The notes below the pieces were generated by a model. The model was not told where the DNA came from. It saw only the letters and a list, made by a program, of their open reading frames with translations, and searched no databases. Made by a program: the position numbers and the translations under genes. This document shows, piece after piece, positions 1 through 7,495 of a stretch of DNA of 35,705 nt; position 1 is the first letter of the stretch; each line of letters starts with the position of its first letter. This DNA is from an uncultured Geobacteraceae bacterium (GTDB taxonomy: Bacteria; Desulfobacterota; Desulfuromonadia; Geobacterales; Pseudopelobacteraceae). The stretch covers positions 1 to 35,705 of the forward strand of contig CAIYDX010000199.1 in the NCBI GenBank assembly GCA_903925005.1, given 5' to 3'.

Positions 1-110
1 CTTGCTGTGCAAGGGGTGACGGCGTTTCTACTAATATCAACTTTTAGGTAATAGTTTAGATTGGCCCTAGGTTTCCTTTGGCAAAGCGGCCGATAACCGG
101 ATAGAGATCC

Positions 111-341
111 TTACCGTTTTTTATTCTTTTTGCTACTTGGGTGTTTATTACTTGCATCACTTACAGAATTTTGTTTAGGTTTGACTATATTAGGTTTAAT
201 CAATTTAACATTTTCAAGAATTTTATCAGAAAGCATTATTGCTGTTTCAGGGCTGAGTAAGAGTTGAGTCACCATTTCGCCAGTGTTATCGTCAGTTACT
301 CTGAATAACACGTTCTTTTCGTATGCACCGATTGTAAGCAT
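111..341 (-). CDS. Small hypothetical protein (76 aa)
   Basis: Function not recognised. The start was placed at the ATG at 341 because a strong Shine-Dalgarno (GGAGG, 7 nt upstream) precedes it; a longer reading from 416 has no such signal. The N-terminal two thirds is mixed hydrophobic and polar (MLTIGAYEKNVLFRV...) and could form a small beta/alpha fold. The C-terminus is a basic, Lys/Ser/Asn-rich tail ending KKNKKR, which may bind nucleic acid or be disordered. It lies 13 nt after the stop of the 66-aa gene at 355-555, so the two are probably co-transcribed and coupled. Both sit in the AT-rich region interpreted as an integrated element. Coding status is supported by the ribosome-binding site and gene pairing only. 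Confidence 0.6.
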   Translation of the reverse strand: MLTIGAYEKNVLFRVTDDNTGEMVTQLLLSPETAIMLSDKILENVKLIKPNIVKPKQNSVSDASNKHPSSKKNKKR

Positions 342-354
342 TTGTTTCCTCCAT

Positions 355-555
355 TTAATGTCCTTCTTCTTCTTCAATGAGCTCAAGCATTCCAATACAA
401 GTCTTTCGGATATCACTCTCAGTGTAATTTGCGCTTTTCAAGGTTTTCATCAAAGTAGTTGCCAATGCAGTAGGAGCTGAATGTTCTTCAAATGCGGCAC
501 TAATTCCTTTTATGTCTGGTTCCAAGCTAATTCCAGTCAAATCTATAGTAATCAC
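355..555 (-). CDS. Small hypothetical protein (66 aa), GTG start
   Basis: Function not recognised. The best start is the GTG at 553-555, preceded by AGGAGG with a 5-nt spacer; upstream in-frame codons read through that ribosome-binding site itself. The product begins MITIDLTGISLEP and ends in an acidic run (ELIEEEEGH). It has no signal peptide or membrane segment, and the centre (residues about 17-55) looks helical. It is the first of two adjacent small genes; the downstream partner begins 13 nt after its TAA. The pairing of two small unknown proteins near an island boundary would fit accessory (phage- or island-borne) cargo, but nothing visible points to toxin-antitoxin or another specific role. 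Confidence 0.55.
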   Translation of the reverse strand: MITIDLTGISLEPDIKGISAAFEEHSAPTALATTLMKTLKSANYTESDIRKTCIGMLELIEEEEGH

Positions 556-573
556 ACTAAAACCTCCTACCAC

Positions 574-944
574 AATTATAGTGGCTTATTTGGGTATCCG
601 TATTTCCCTGAGTTATTCCATCGCAAAAAATTCATCGTTCGACATAGCCAGCAGTGTGGGAATGTGAATTCCAAGTGGGATCAGATCGTACTCGACTACA
701 TCCCTTCCAGTTGAAAAAGAAGTGGTTCTGCTGAACGTGCTGAAACTATCACCGCTGAAGCTCTTCCGGTCATACCGCTGAGTACCTTCCAATTTTTGCA
801 TAGGCCTTGAGACAACAACTATTTTCCGCGCAACACTTCAAACGAATACGACCGCCATCGTCATACGACTCACGGATCCGGCTGTTCATCGTTTCCGTTG
901 GGCCGTTGGTATACCCAATTTAAACACGGCGTGGTACGTCAGGA
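574..944. other. Gap between genes holding degraded coding sequence
   Basis: A stretch of about 370 bases without a convincing intact gene. A 62-codon minus-strand open frame (613-801) lacks a clear ribosome-binding site. The part nearer 944 carries a short conserved-looking protein fragment, listed separately. No RNA gene, terminator or clear promoter was seen. Confidence 0.4.
777..920 (-). pseudogene. Possible transposase C-terminal remnant
   Basis: On the minus strand, between an in-frame TAA near 920 and a TGA near 777, about 45 codons read GYTNGPTETMNSRIRES followed by a Cys-containing stretch. A TNG..E..NSRI pattern is reminiscent of the region near the last catalytic acidic residue in ISL3-like DDE transposases. 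There is no start codon with a ribosome-binding site and no upstream continuation in any frame, so if this was a gene it is only a fragment. A remnant mobile element fits the island interpretation of this end of the window. The family assignment is from memory of motif style and is weak. Confidence 0.25.
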
Positions 945-1175
945 CTAAGACACCGAGGCCAAAAAAGCATTAAACTCTTCCTCGGCTTGGATCTTAATCA
1001 ACTCGGTCCGACAATCATCCATCTGGGTTTTATAGCTATCCGTCTGGGTTTTACGGAAATCACCGGTAAAATTATAAATCCTGTTGTTGAAAATATTAAT
1101 TGCCGATTCATAATCGATGATTCGACCTCGCAGATAATCCTTCCTTACATCTAAACCCTTGTAAATGTTGTACAT
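945..1175 (-). CDS. Small hypothetical protein (76 aa)
   Basis: Function not recognised. The ATG at 1175 has a good Shine-Dalgarno (GGAGG, 5-nt spacer). The product is charged and probably mostly helical, with no signal peptide or membrane segment. It contains a short internal near-repeat (RKTQTDSYKTQMDD) and an acidic C-terminal helix (IKIQAEEEFNAFLASVS). It starts 23 nt after the stop of the His-rich gene on the same strand, so the two probably form a bicistron. AT-rich composition matches the other small genes of this end and differs from the GC-richer core further right. Confidence 0.6.
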   Translation of the reverse strand: MYNIYKGLDVRKDYLRGRIIDYESAINIFNNRIYNFTGDFRKTQTDSYKTQMDDCRTELIKIQAEEEFNAFLASVS

Positions 1176-1198
1176 AAGAGCCTCCAGATGGACAAGAC

Positions 1199-1708
1199 TT
1201 AGAGACGCGGATGCGGCGAAGCTATTGAAGCCGCAACATCGATCGCAAGATCCGAGTAGCCCATGTTTTCTGTCCCGGCATTGATCTTGGCACGTATGCG
1301 GGCATTGACCTGAGCTAGATCGAGTCCAGTTTTTACAGCAATTTCTGAGAGAATTTCTTCTGTAGCTATTATATGGTACGCCATACTGGCGGCTTTTTGA
1401 ACGAGCATTTCAATAGTCTCACCCAGCGAAGAAACCGTGATTGAAAGAGCCATAAGATTCTCAGCTACCAACGCTTCAGCCGATTTATCCTCATTGTCAC
1501 TTACACAACAACTACCTTTACGACCGGATGCCAAAGAATCACTTTCTTTGTGAAATTTCGCACAATAACCTGAATCTTCGCTGTGTTTAGCGCCATGATC
1601 ATGATCTTCGTGGATCGCTCCACCCGGGTCGTAATCTTCGTAAATACCTTCAGCTGGATTGTGGTCTGCGTGGTGGTGGCCTGGGTGGTGCTCTATGTGG
1701 GGCGTCAT
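1199..1708 (-). CDS. His-rich N-terminal hypothetical protein (169 aa)
   Basis: No family recognised. The start at 1708 was chosen for its Shine-Dalgarno (AAGGAG, 8 nt away); an upstream in-frame ATG at 1771 lacks one. Residues 1-53 contain twelve histidines (for example HHPGHHHADH) interspersed with Asp and Glu, then Cys49 and a Cys67-Cys68 pair. This composition is typical of Ni, Zn or Co binding tails. Residues about 75-165 form a different, hydrophobic-helical segment (LVAENLMALSITVSSLGETIEML...) without signal peptide. The metal-binding role is inferred from composition only. The neighbour at 945-1175 follows in the same direction. No metal transporter, urease or hydrogenase gene is nearby to suggest a client. 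Confidence 0.65.
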   Translation of the reverse strand: MTPHIEHHPGHHHADHNPAEGIYEDYDPGGAIHEDHDHGAKHSEDSGYCAKFHKESDSLASGRKGSCCVSDNEDKSAEALVAENLMALSITVSSLGETIEMLVQKAASMAYHIIATEEILSEIAVKTGLDLAQVNARIRAKINAGTENMGYSDLAIDVAASIASPHPRL

Positions 1709-1771
1709 CGCGTTTTCTCCTTTGGCAATAATGTTGCAATAATATCCTATTGCTTTCAGAGCAACTAACAT

Positions 1772-2016
1772 GCCAGTGAAATCTCAAGAACATTATAGCC
1801 GGTAAGCCAGTAGTAATAAGGGGTGGGATGCGAGCCTATAGTAGCCACCAAAAAAACTGTTTAAAAAAACCACCATAACTGTGACATAACTGCAACATAC
1901 GACGGTTTTAACAGCTTTAACAGTATAGCTGAGGACTAATGGATGGAATATGCCATAGACAAGGTACTGATATTATGTTGTGTTTGATTGTTGGTGCTTG
2001 CAACTTACTGATTTTG
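1772..2016. other. AT-rich non-coding stretch beside the tRNA scar
   Basis: No convincing gene. It carries short repeated words: ATAACTG twice around 1875-1900, TTTAACAG twice around 1905-1925, and an inverted partner ACTGTTTAAA near 1857. A 7-bp inverted repeat CTTGCAA / TTGCAAG (1997-2003 and 2014-2020) straddles the point where tRNA homology begins. Such arrangements resemble integrase arm- and core-type sites, but this is suggestive only. Confidence 0.3.
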
Positions 2017-2076
2017 CAAGATTCAGGTTCTTGTGCTCGCAAGGGTGTGCTAGTTCGAGTCCAGTCCCGGGCACCA
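2017..2076 (+). other. 3' part of tRNA-Leu(CAG), probable attachment-site scar
   Basis: The segment starts with a perfect anticodon arm (stem CAAGA / TCTTG, loop TTCAGGT, anticodon CAG). It continues through a leucine-type long variable arm (CTC-GCAA-GGG), a T arm with the canonical loop TTCGAGT, the acceptor 3' strand CCCGGGC, discriminator A and an encoded CCA. The acceptor 5' strand (GCCCGGG expected) and D arm are absent upstream. The T stem has one A-C mismatch. Tyrosine integrases of phages and islands commonly recombine in the anticodon arm and leave exactly this anticodon-to-CCA fragment at one end of the element, while an intact tRNA is rebuilt at the other. The fragment itself should not yield a functional tRNA. 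Confidence 0.75.
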
Positions 2077-2085
2077 CAAACAAAT

Positions 2086-2117
2086 AAAGGTTTTCGGCAA
2101 CTGCCAGGAACCTTTTT
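2086..2117 (+). terminator. Rho-independent terminator of the former tRNA-Leu
   Basis: The stem AAAGGTT / AACCTTT is extended by G-U pairs and an inner GGC/GCC with loop AACT, and runs straight into a T tract. It lies 10 nt after the CCA of the tRNA remnant. Its retention suggests that this side is the original chromosomal 3' flank of the tRNA gene. Confidence 0.8.
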
Positions 2118-2357
2118 TTGTATCTAATTATCTCTCTTCAGCAAATTATCTCCTGTAAAAAGTTAACTTTTACCGAAACAAATATTGAAGCATGTTTACA
2201 TAAAACTATAAATAACGATGGTGTTGTTTTAGTTTTGGAGTAAAATCTAAAATAGTCTGAACGCTTATTTTACTTTCCTAGGCATGGAGCTCCCCATTGA
2301 GTTTAGATATCCTGCGGATACGTACCAATATCATCTGTTACATGTGGGTGGCCACTT

Positions 2358-3203
2358 ATGCCTAAAATAGAAATTACGGAAGAAACCCGCTTCGGAATGT
2401 TTTTTTTGCTGGGGCTGTTGGTGATACTTCTTTTGATGATAGTGTTGAACTATTTCTTTGCCGGGAGCGAAAAGTCGATCATCGCCGAGAAGGATAAAGA
2501 GAAAACCGTTATCGTGACCGAGGCGAAACAGGAAACTACGCCTCAGGATATATCCTCCAAACCGATCGTAAGTTCTGTCAGGGAAGCGCTCAAAAAAGGC
2601 AACTATTCAACGGCATACATGGAAGTCGGCCACGTCTCCAATAGCGCTAAAGGGAATGAAGAGCTCAATAAAGTTATCGCGGAAGAAGTTAACAAACAAC
2701 GCAAGGCGCCCGGTCTTCGTAAGGATGCCGGCGCATCCGCCAGTTCGCCCATCCGGTATTTCGACGAGTCGACACCGCGCAACAGGACCGCCGATGCCCT
2801 GTATATCTATTTTGTCGATATATCAGGCACTCTTATTCCCCGCTTTTGCATTCAGTCCGCCACGAAGCACCCTCTTGGGATTACTGAATTCATAATTGCC
2901 GCCGACAGCAAAAATATAAGAATCAATGCGTCGGCCGTAAAGCTGGAGAACACCGAAAAGGGGGTGGCGGAATGGTATGATATCCCTCTCGATCGGAATA
3001 CATATGAAGCGGTACAAGCAATAATCAAGGCAAAGAAGGCTTCCCTGACCATTATCGGCAGTAAAGGAAAAGGAACTCGCAATGTAACCGACAGTGAAAT
3101 TAAAGGAATCCGTCATATACTGGAGGGGTATGCCGCCCTGGGTGGTAATCTGAATTACATGCAGGAAAGCAAGCCGCAGCATCCCCCGCAAAAGAAGCGA
3201 TAA
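2358..3203 (+). CDS. Membrane-anchored hypothetical protein (281 aa)
   Basis: Function not recognised. Residues about 13-35 form one strong hydrophobic helix after a short charged N-terminus, with no cleavage motif, so this looks like a single-pass inner-membrane protein with a periplasmic body. A charged linker follows (residues 36-75, rich in Glu, Lys and Thr), then a helical stretch (residues 75-115). A probable folded domain occupies residues 135-265 and includes YIYFVDISGTLIPRF and alternating beta-type segments. The tail is Pro/Gln/Lys rich. The ribosome-binding site before the ATG is weak. It is convergent with the cyclase gene, whose stop is only 6 nt away. It is the first gene right of the tRNA scar and has typical core-like base composition. 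Confidence 0.75.
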   Translation: MPKIEITEETRFGMFFLLGLLVILLLMIVLNYFFAGSEKSIIAEKDKEKTVIVTEAKQETTPQDISSKPIVSSVREALKKGNYSTAYMEVGHVSNSAKGNEELNKVIAEEVNKQRKAPGLRKDAGASASSPIRYFDESTPRNRTADALYIYFVDISGTLIPRFCIQSATKHPLGITEFIIAADSKNIRINASAVKLENTEKGVAEWYDIPLDRNTYEAVQAIIKAKKASLTIIGSKGKGTRNVTDSEIKGIRHILEGYAALGGNLNYMQESKPQHPPQKKR

Positions 3204-3209
3204 TCCCGA

Positions 3210-5201
3210 TTATTTCTCTGTCAACCGCACAACTTTATCCGGATCACATTCTACTATGACCGTCGCCGCTTCGGGATCGAGCGGAGTGAGAGAGAATATC
3301 CCGACCGGAGTATCCTTTCCCTTGACGATCACTCGCTCCTGACCAAGTATCGAAACTCCGCGAAACTGTCCGGCGTCAATTAATGGGCGCAACTTTGCCA
3401 GTGTGTACTCCGTCATAAGAACTTTGGCGCCGTAACGTCTGGTCAGCCCCTCAACCCTGGCGCCCAGGTTGACATGGTCACCGATCACGGTGTAGTCCAT
3501 CTTTTTCCCTTCGGCGCCGATGTTGCCGACAATCGCTTCGCCGCTGTTCAAGCCGATTCCGGAGGCAAGCGGTGCCCGCCCTTCGGCTTCCCATTTCAGG
3601 CGGAGCTGACCCAGTCGCTCCTGCATCTCAAGCGCGCAACGAGCCGCCCGTTCGGCATGATCATCCTGTTTCATCGGAGCTCCCCAGAACACGACAATTG
3701 CATCGCCGATGAACTTGTCAAGAATCCCCTCCCACTTCAGCACGATGTCGGTCATCTCCCCCAGATACTCGTTCAGGATCGCAACAACCTCTTCCGGCTG
3801 ATGGTTTTCCGAATAGGTGGTGAAACTCACCACATCGGAAAAAAGCACGGTTATTTCCCGCTTATGGCCGCCAAGCTGGGCCATTTCCGGATGGCGGATC
3901 ATTTCGTTGACCAGCCGCTCGGTAACGTAGCTGGAAAACATCGCGCGGATCCGGCGGGAATATTTTTCCTCGGAAATCCAGCGCAGGATGACACCGGAAG
4001 CGGAAATGAAACCCATGTTGAGTAACGGGTACGTGGCGTTGAGCCAGAAGTTGTAGTAGATGAGAGATACGGTGCTGGGGATGATATAGCTCCCGATCAG
4101 ACCGCAGGCGAGAATAACTCCCGATTTCGCTTTAAGTCTCGGGAGAAAAATTATGAGTATCAGGCTGGAAATAATAATGACGCTGATTTCAACGGTATAG
4201 GGGCTTCTCCTGATGAAATCATTTTTCATGATGTTGTCCACCACAGTGGCATTTTTTTCCACACCGGGAAAACTGGCGGAAAAAGGGGTGACTTTCTGGT
4301 CGAATGTGCCCTGTGCGGACGTTCCGACCAGGATGATCTTGTCCCTTAATGTATCGGGAGATACCCGCCCCTTCAGCAGATCGGTCGCGGAGATCTGTTT
4401 GTAGGTATTCTCCCCGCCGCGATAGTTGATGATATTTCTGCCGCTCAGGTCGGTACGGATGATACGACCGCCAAGTTCCACCGCCGAACCGCCATACAGT
4501 ATAAGATCCTGCATCGGGAGCTTCAGTGCGATACGGGCGATCTGAAGTGAAAAAGACGGGTAGCAGTCATCTCCGTAGTTAAGGTAGAGGATTTCCCTGC
4601 GCAGCACCCCGTCCATATCATACAGATTGGATACCTGGCCGAGCGTGGTGCCCTTGGCAAACTCGGCAAGCGAGGGGGTGACCTTGACCGATTTGATCGC
4701 CTGATCCTTCCACTTTATGCCGGGGACGGTTCTGATGGTCATGAAGGCTGAATCTTCAAGGAAATCGGGAGCGGGGGGGGGCGAGGCCTGCGTTTGACGT
4801 AAGTCAGTCACGTCAAATTTGGTTGCCAGGACAACATTCCCGGCGTTTTGGATCGCAGCCGCCAGTTTGCCGTCATTGACACTGTTTTCCCGTTCGGGAA
4901 AAATGATATCGATGCCGATAACTTTCGGTTTACCGGCGGAAATTTTATTCACCATATCGGCCGTGATGTCGCGTGGCCAAGGCCAGCGCCCGATTTCGGC
5001 CAGGCTGTTTTCATCCACCATGACAATGGCAATATCCTGAGCCGGGTTCGCTTTTTTAAAGTAGTTGCGCAGGTTCAGGCGTGCGTCGTATGTCTTACTT
5101 TCCAGTTTTTCCTGGATGTATTCCGGGTCAATAACCTGGAGAAGTGAAAACAGTAGAAGAGATATTGTGGCGATCAGGTAAAAAACGAGGTTCTTTTTCA
5201 T
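3210..5201 (-). CDS. Adenylate/guanylate cyclase with CHASE2 sensor domain
   Basis: Predicted class III nucleotide cyclase, most likely making cAMP. Residues 1-22 form a membrane helix; residues about 30-325 are an extracytoplasmic CHASE2 sensor; about three hydrophobic helices lie between residues 330 and 400; the cyclase domain spans about 445-625. The metal-binding aspartates are visible as FSD (Asp456) and FIGD (Asp500). Lys496 just before the latter is the position that favours adenine. A DYTVIGDHVNLGARVE block with Asn and Arg completes the active site. It ends a five-gene minus-strand operon directly after a FecR-domain gene. CHASE2-cyclase next to FecR is a recurrent pairing, suggesting that FecR or the barrel upstream feeds the sensor. 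The start ATG has an AGGA ribosome-binding site. GTP as substrate cannot be fully excluded. Confidence 0.93.
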   Translation of the reverse strand: MKKNLVFYLIATISLLLFSLLQVIDPEYIQEKLESKTYDARLNLRNYFKKANPAQDIAIVMVDENSLAEIGRWPWPRDITADMVNKISAGKPKVIGIDIIFPERENSVNDGKLAAAIQNAGNVVLATKFDVTDLRQTQASPPPAPDFLEDSAFMTIRTVPGIKWKDQAIKSVKVTPSLAEFAKGTTLGQVSNLYDMDGVLRREILYLNYGDDCYPSFSLQIARIALKLPMQDLILYGGSAVELGGRIIRTDLSGRNIINYRGGENTYKQISATDLLKGRVSPDTLRDKIILVGTSAQGTFDQKVTPFSASFPGVEKNATVVDNIMKNDFIRRSPYTVEISVIIISSLILIIFLPRLKAKSGVILACGLIGSYIIPSTVSLIYYNFWLNATYPLLNMGFISASGVILRWISEEKYSRRIRAMFSSYVTERLVNEMIRHPEMAQLGGHKREITVLFSDVVSFTTYSENHQPEEVVAILNEYLGEMTDIVLKWEGILDKFIGDAIVVFWGAPMKQDDHAERAARCALEMQERLGQLRLKWEAEGRAPLASGIGLNSGEAIVGNIGAEGKKMDYTVIGDHVNLGARVEGLTRRYGAKVLMTEYTLAKLRPLIDAGQFRGVSILGQERVIVKGKDTPVGIFSLTPLDPEAATVIVECDPDKVVRLTEK

Positions 5202-5222
5202 GATGTTCCTGTCGGGGATACT

Positions 5223-5253
5223 GTGTCCCCTCTCCTGCTACGAGAGGGGACAC
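5223..5253 (-). other. Perfect 12-bp hairpin between fecR-like gene and cyclase gene
   Basis: GTGTCCCCTCTC (5223-5234) and GAGAGGGGACAC (5242-5253) are exact reverse complements with a 7-nt loop. It lies 15 nt after the FecR stop and about 20 nt before the cyclase start. No T tract follows on either strand, so it is more likely an mRNA stabiliser or processing element than a terminator. Confidence 0.7.
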
Positions 5254-5268
5254 GTTGACGGCAAACGG

Positions 5269-6189
5269 TTAAAACTTCACTCCGATATTGACCTTGGTCG
5301 GTTGTGTTCTTGCTGGCTGCTGCTGGATTTGCGGGATTACCGGAACAATGGCTGTCACTGGAATAACGGGTGCCACCGGGGCCGTTGGCATCGATTGTGT
5401 GGGGGGTTTGATATCCGCCACGGAGGTGCTGGTGGCTGCACTCAGTTTTGCAATTTCTGTCGAAGAAAGTTGTTCCACCTTCATTACAGGAGCTTCCACT
5501 GTCTGAGCAGGCGCCTCAACCTTCGTTGCCGGCGCATCAGTCGTCGTAGCCGGTGCGGAACTCTTTTCCGATTTTGACGATTTGTCATCCGCCGGCGCCG
5601 ACTTCTGTTCCGTAGCCGCTGGTTTCTGTTCAGCCGTCGGTAGTTTTGCCGTGACAGTAAGCGATTGGCCGGGAGAGAGCAGGACCGGTTTTGTTCCCGG
5701 CGGCGCCGTAACGGCGCGGACATCGACAATTCCCTCAATGCAGGTGACTCGGGTAAAAGATTTGCCATTCAACGTACCGACATCGAACAGGATCACCGTT
5801 CCGCGAGCCGCGGCAACCACGGTAGGGGTCTTGACCTCAAAGCGGGTTTTGCCAACTACCGCTCGCATTTTACCGTCAAGCAGGTTAAAGAGAGACGAGC
5901 CCCGGTCGGAGCGGGAGTGGACAAAAGTGTCGATATTCATGCGCGATTTTTCCGCCAGCGTCAGTACGCTGTCGTCGATAAACAGGAGCTTGGTCCGTGC
6001 GCCCTCGGCCGTGGCCACCGTATCTTGCAGTTCAATCCCCAGTTTGGTTTTGGCGTCAAGCGCCGCCCCTTTTCGCTCGACGGTTGCCTTGCCGCGCAGC
6101 GCAACAACCGATGCGACCGTTTCGGCAAAAGCCGCGCCTGCCAGCGTGAAAACAAGTCCGCTGCATACCGTTGCAATGAGTGTTTTCAT
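5269..6189 (-). CDS. FecR domain-containing periplasmic protein
   Basis: Signal peptide at residues 1-22 (cleavage after AFA). Residues about 24-175 match the FecR fold as found in secreted proteins: a VASVVALRGKATVERKG start, an AEGARTKLLFIDDSVLTLAEKSR segment, GGKMRAVVGKTRFEV-like strands (here DGKMRAVVGKTRFEV), TPTVVAAARGT, and LLSPGQSLTV at the end. Residues 180-290 are low-complexity Ala/Pro/Thr/Lys/Val, probably a flexible or wall-spanning linker. Short basic C-terminus. No sigma-factor gene is adjacent, so this is not a classical FecIR pair. It follows the TPR-barrel gene by a TGATATG junction (one base between stop and start), showing tight translational coupling, and precedes the CHASE2 cyclase. 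A role as ligand-binding or scaffolding partner of the barrel or CHASE2 sensor is inference. Confidence 0.88.
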   Translation of the reverse strand: MKTLIATVCSGLVFTLAGAAFAETVASVVALRGKATVERKGAALDAKTKLGIELQDTVATAEGARTKLLFIDDSVLTLAEKSRMNIDTFVHSRSDRGSSLFNLLDGKMRAVVGKTRFEVKTPTVVAAARGTVILFDVGTLNGKSFTRVTCIEGIVDVRAVTAPPGTKPVLLSPGQSLTVTAKLPTAEQKPAATEQKSAPADDKSSKSEKSSAPATTTDAPATKVEAPAQTVEAPVMKVEQLSSTEIAKLSAATSTSVADIKPPTQSMPTAPVAPVIPVTAIVPVIPQIQQQPARTQPTKVNIGVKF

Positions 6190-6190
6190 A

Positions 6191-7480
6191 TCAGTACCTT
6201 CCCTGGAACATGATGCTGGTTATGCCCCGGTTGTTTGAATAACCTTCTATGTTCGAAGTGGTCTTGCTGTATTGATATCCAAGCGACAGGCCGAGATGTT
6301 CTGATGCCTGCCAGATTAAGGTTGCCCCACCGGTAAGGGTGGTATCAGAGCGGAGCTCGGTTGCCCCGGTCAGGATGTCGTCATAGTTTTTGGCGGCCGC
6401 TTCCATGGAAAGGTCCAGCAGAAGCTTGTACGGCAGAGAGGCGGCAAGTCCGGCATTTCCGGTATGCGAACTGGAACTCCAGGCGGACACTTTTGCGAAT
6501 TCCCGGTCAAATGTATATCCCACACGCAGATTGAGGGTTTCGGAGAGCGGTTGGTGATAGCTGAGGATCATGGAATGGATGTTTCCGTTCCGGTCCGAAT
6601 TGGTCGGAAAAGTGTCGGAATCCTGATAGTACGAATCACGGAATCGGTAATCCAGGCCGATGGCAATTCCGTTAGGCAGCGTGAGCAGAACGCCAGGTGT
6701 TATGCTGTAGTCATTGACAAACGGTTTTTCCCCCAACCGTACCATTTCGAAGTCGCCGCTCAATTTTGCGGAGAGGAGCGGAGTGATGTGGCGTTTATAG
6801 GTAACATCAAAACTGTTCTGGGTGAGGTTGAAGTCGCTCAGATGCAGGTGCACTGTCTGGTAGAGCGAATAGCTGCCGGTCAGCTCCTGCTGGCTGTCTC
6901 TATAGGCAATGCCATTCAAGCCGAAGTTGACGACCCATTTCCAGTCGGCCATACGGTCGGTGCCGACCGGAAGCAGCGACGGGTCGGCAGCCAGCGGCAC
7001 GTTGGTGTCATACTGCATCCCCCCCATCAGTGTTACTCCCCACCTTTTGCCGGCACTCTGCCCTCGAATGTTGGCAAGATATCCTTCTGCCGCCGTTTTA
7101 ATCTCGGGGTCCGGTTTCAACGTCAGCAGCGTATCAAAATAGTCGCCGGCCTCTTCATACATCTTGCGATTATAAAAGAACGTACCGAGCTCAAGGTTGA
7201 TGCGCGGGTTGCCCGGATCCAGACGGAGCGCGGTTTTTAAAGCCGATTCCGCTTCCGGATCATTGGTCCGGTTGAGAGCAATCGCAAGATAGAGCGCCGC
7301 TTCCGGGTCAGCGGGATGTTCCTTGACCGCTTCCCGATACTCCGCCTGAGCGCTGACCGGGTCACCCGCTTCCAGTGCGACGGCACCGCGCGCCATCCGT
7401 TTTTCAAAGTCGGCTTCGGTGGCAAAGGCGGGGGTAGACAGAATGCAGATGGTACATATAAATATAAGTTTTCGGAGCAT
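6191..7480 (-). CDS. TPR-containing outer-membrane beta-barrel protein
   Basis: Signal peptide at residues 1-20 (ending PAFA). Residues about 22-135 contain three to four tetratricopeptide repeats (ARGAVALEAGDPVSAQAEYREA, then AALYLAIALNRTNDPEAESALKTAL, then INLELGTFFYNRKMYEEAGDYFDTLL). Residues 145-429 are alternating amphipathic strands rich in Tyr, Leu and Ser, ending in the aromatic-terminated IMFQGRY expected for a barrel inserted by the BAM machinery. A TPR head on a barrel is also the architecture of Slam proteins, which display lipoproteins on the surface, and of several polysaccharide and adhesin exporters. Slam identity is not established here. It has a strong ribosome-binding site (AGGAGG, 4-nt spacer). 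The preceding gene encodes a lipoprotein and the next a FecR protein in the same operon. Confidence 0.85.
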   Translation of the reverse strand: MLRKLIFICTICILSTPAFATEADFEKRMARGAVALEAGDPVSAQAEYREAVKEHPADPEAALYLAIALNRTNDPEAESALKTALRLDPGNPRINLELGTFFYNRKMYEEAGDYFDTLLTLKPDPEIKTAAEGYLANIRGQSAGKRWGVTLMGGMQYDTNVPLAADPSLLPVGTDRMADWKWVVNFGLNGIAYRDSQQELTGSYSLYQTVHLHLSDFNLTQNSFDVTYKRHITPLLSAKLSGDFEMVRLGEKPFVNDYSITPGVLLTLPNGIAIGLDYRFRDSYYQDSDTFPTNSDRNGNIHSMILSYHQPLSETLNLRVGYTFDREFAKVSAWSSSSHTGNAGLAASLPYKLLLDLSMEAAAKNYDDILTGATELRSDTTLTGGATLIWQASEHLGLSLGYQYSKTTSNIEGYSNNRGITSIMFQGRY

Positions 7481-7495
7481 GGTTCCTCCTGCCGG

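Noticed and set aside
1939..2127. A 62-codon plus-strand open frame
   Set aside because: It runs through the tRNA-Leu remnant and into its terminator, so the open frame is accidental.
5223..5253. Rho-independent terminator inside the five-gene operon
   Set aside because: The stem is strong but there is no T tract on either strand.
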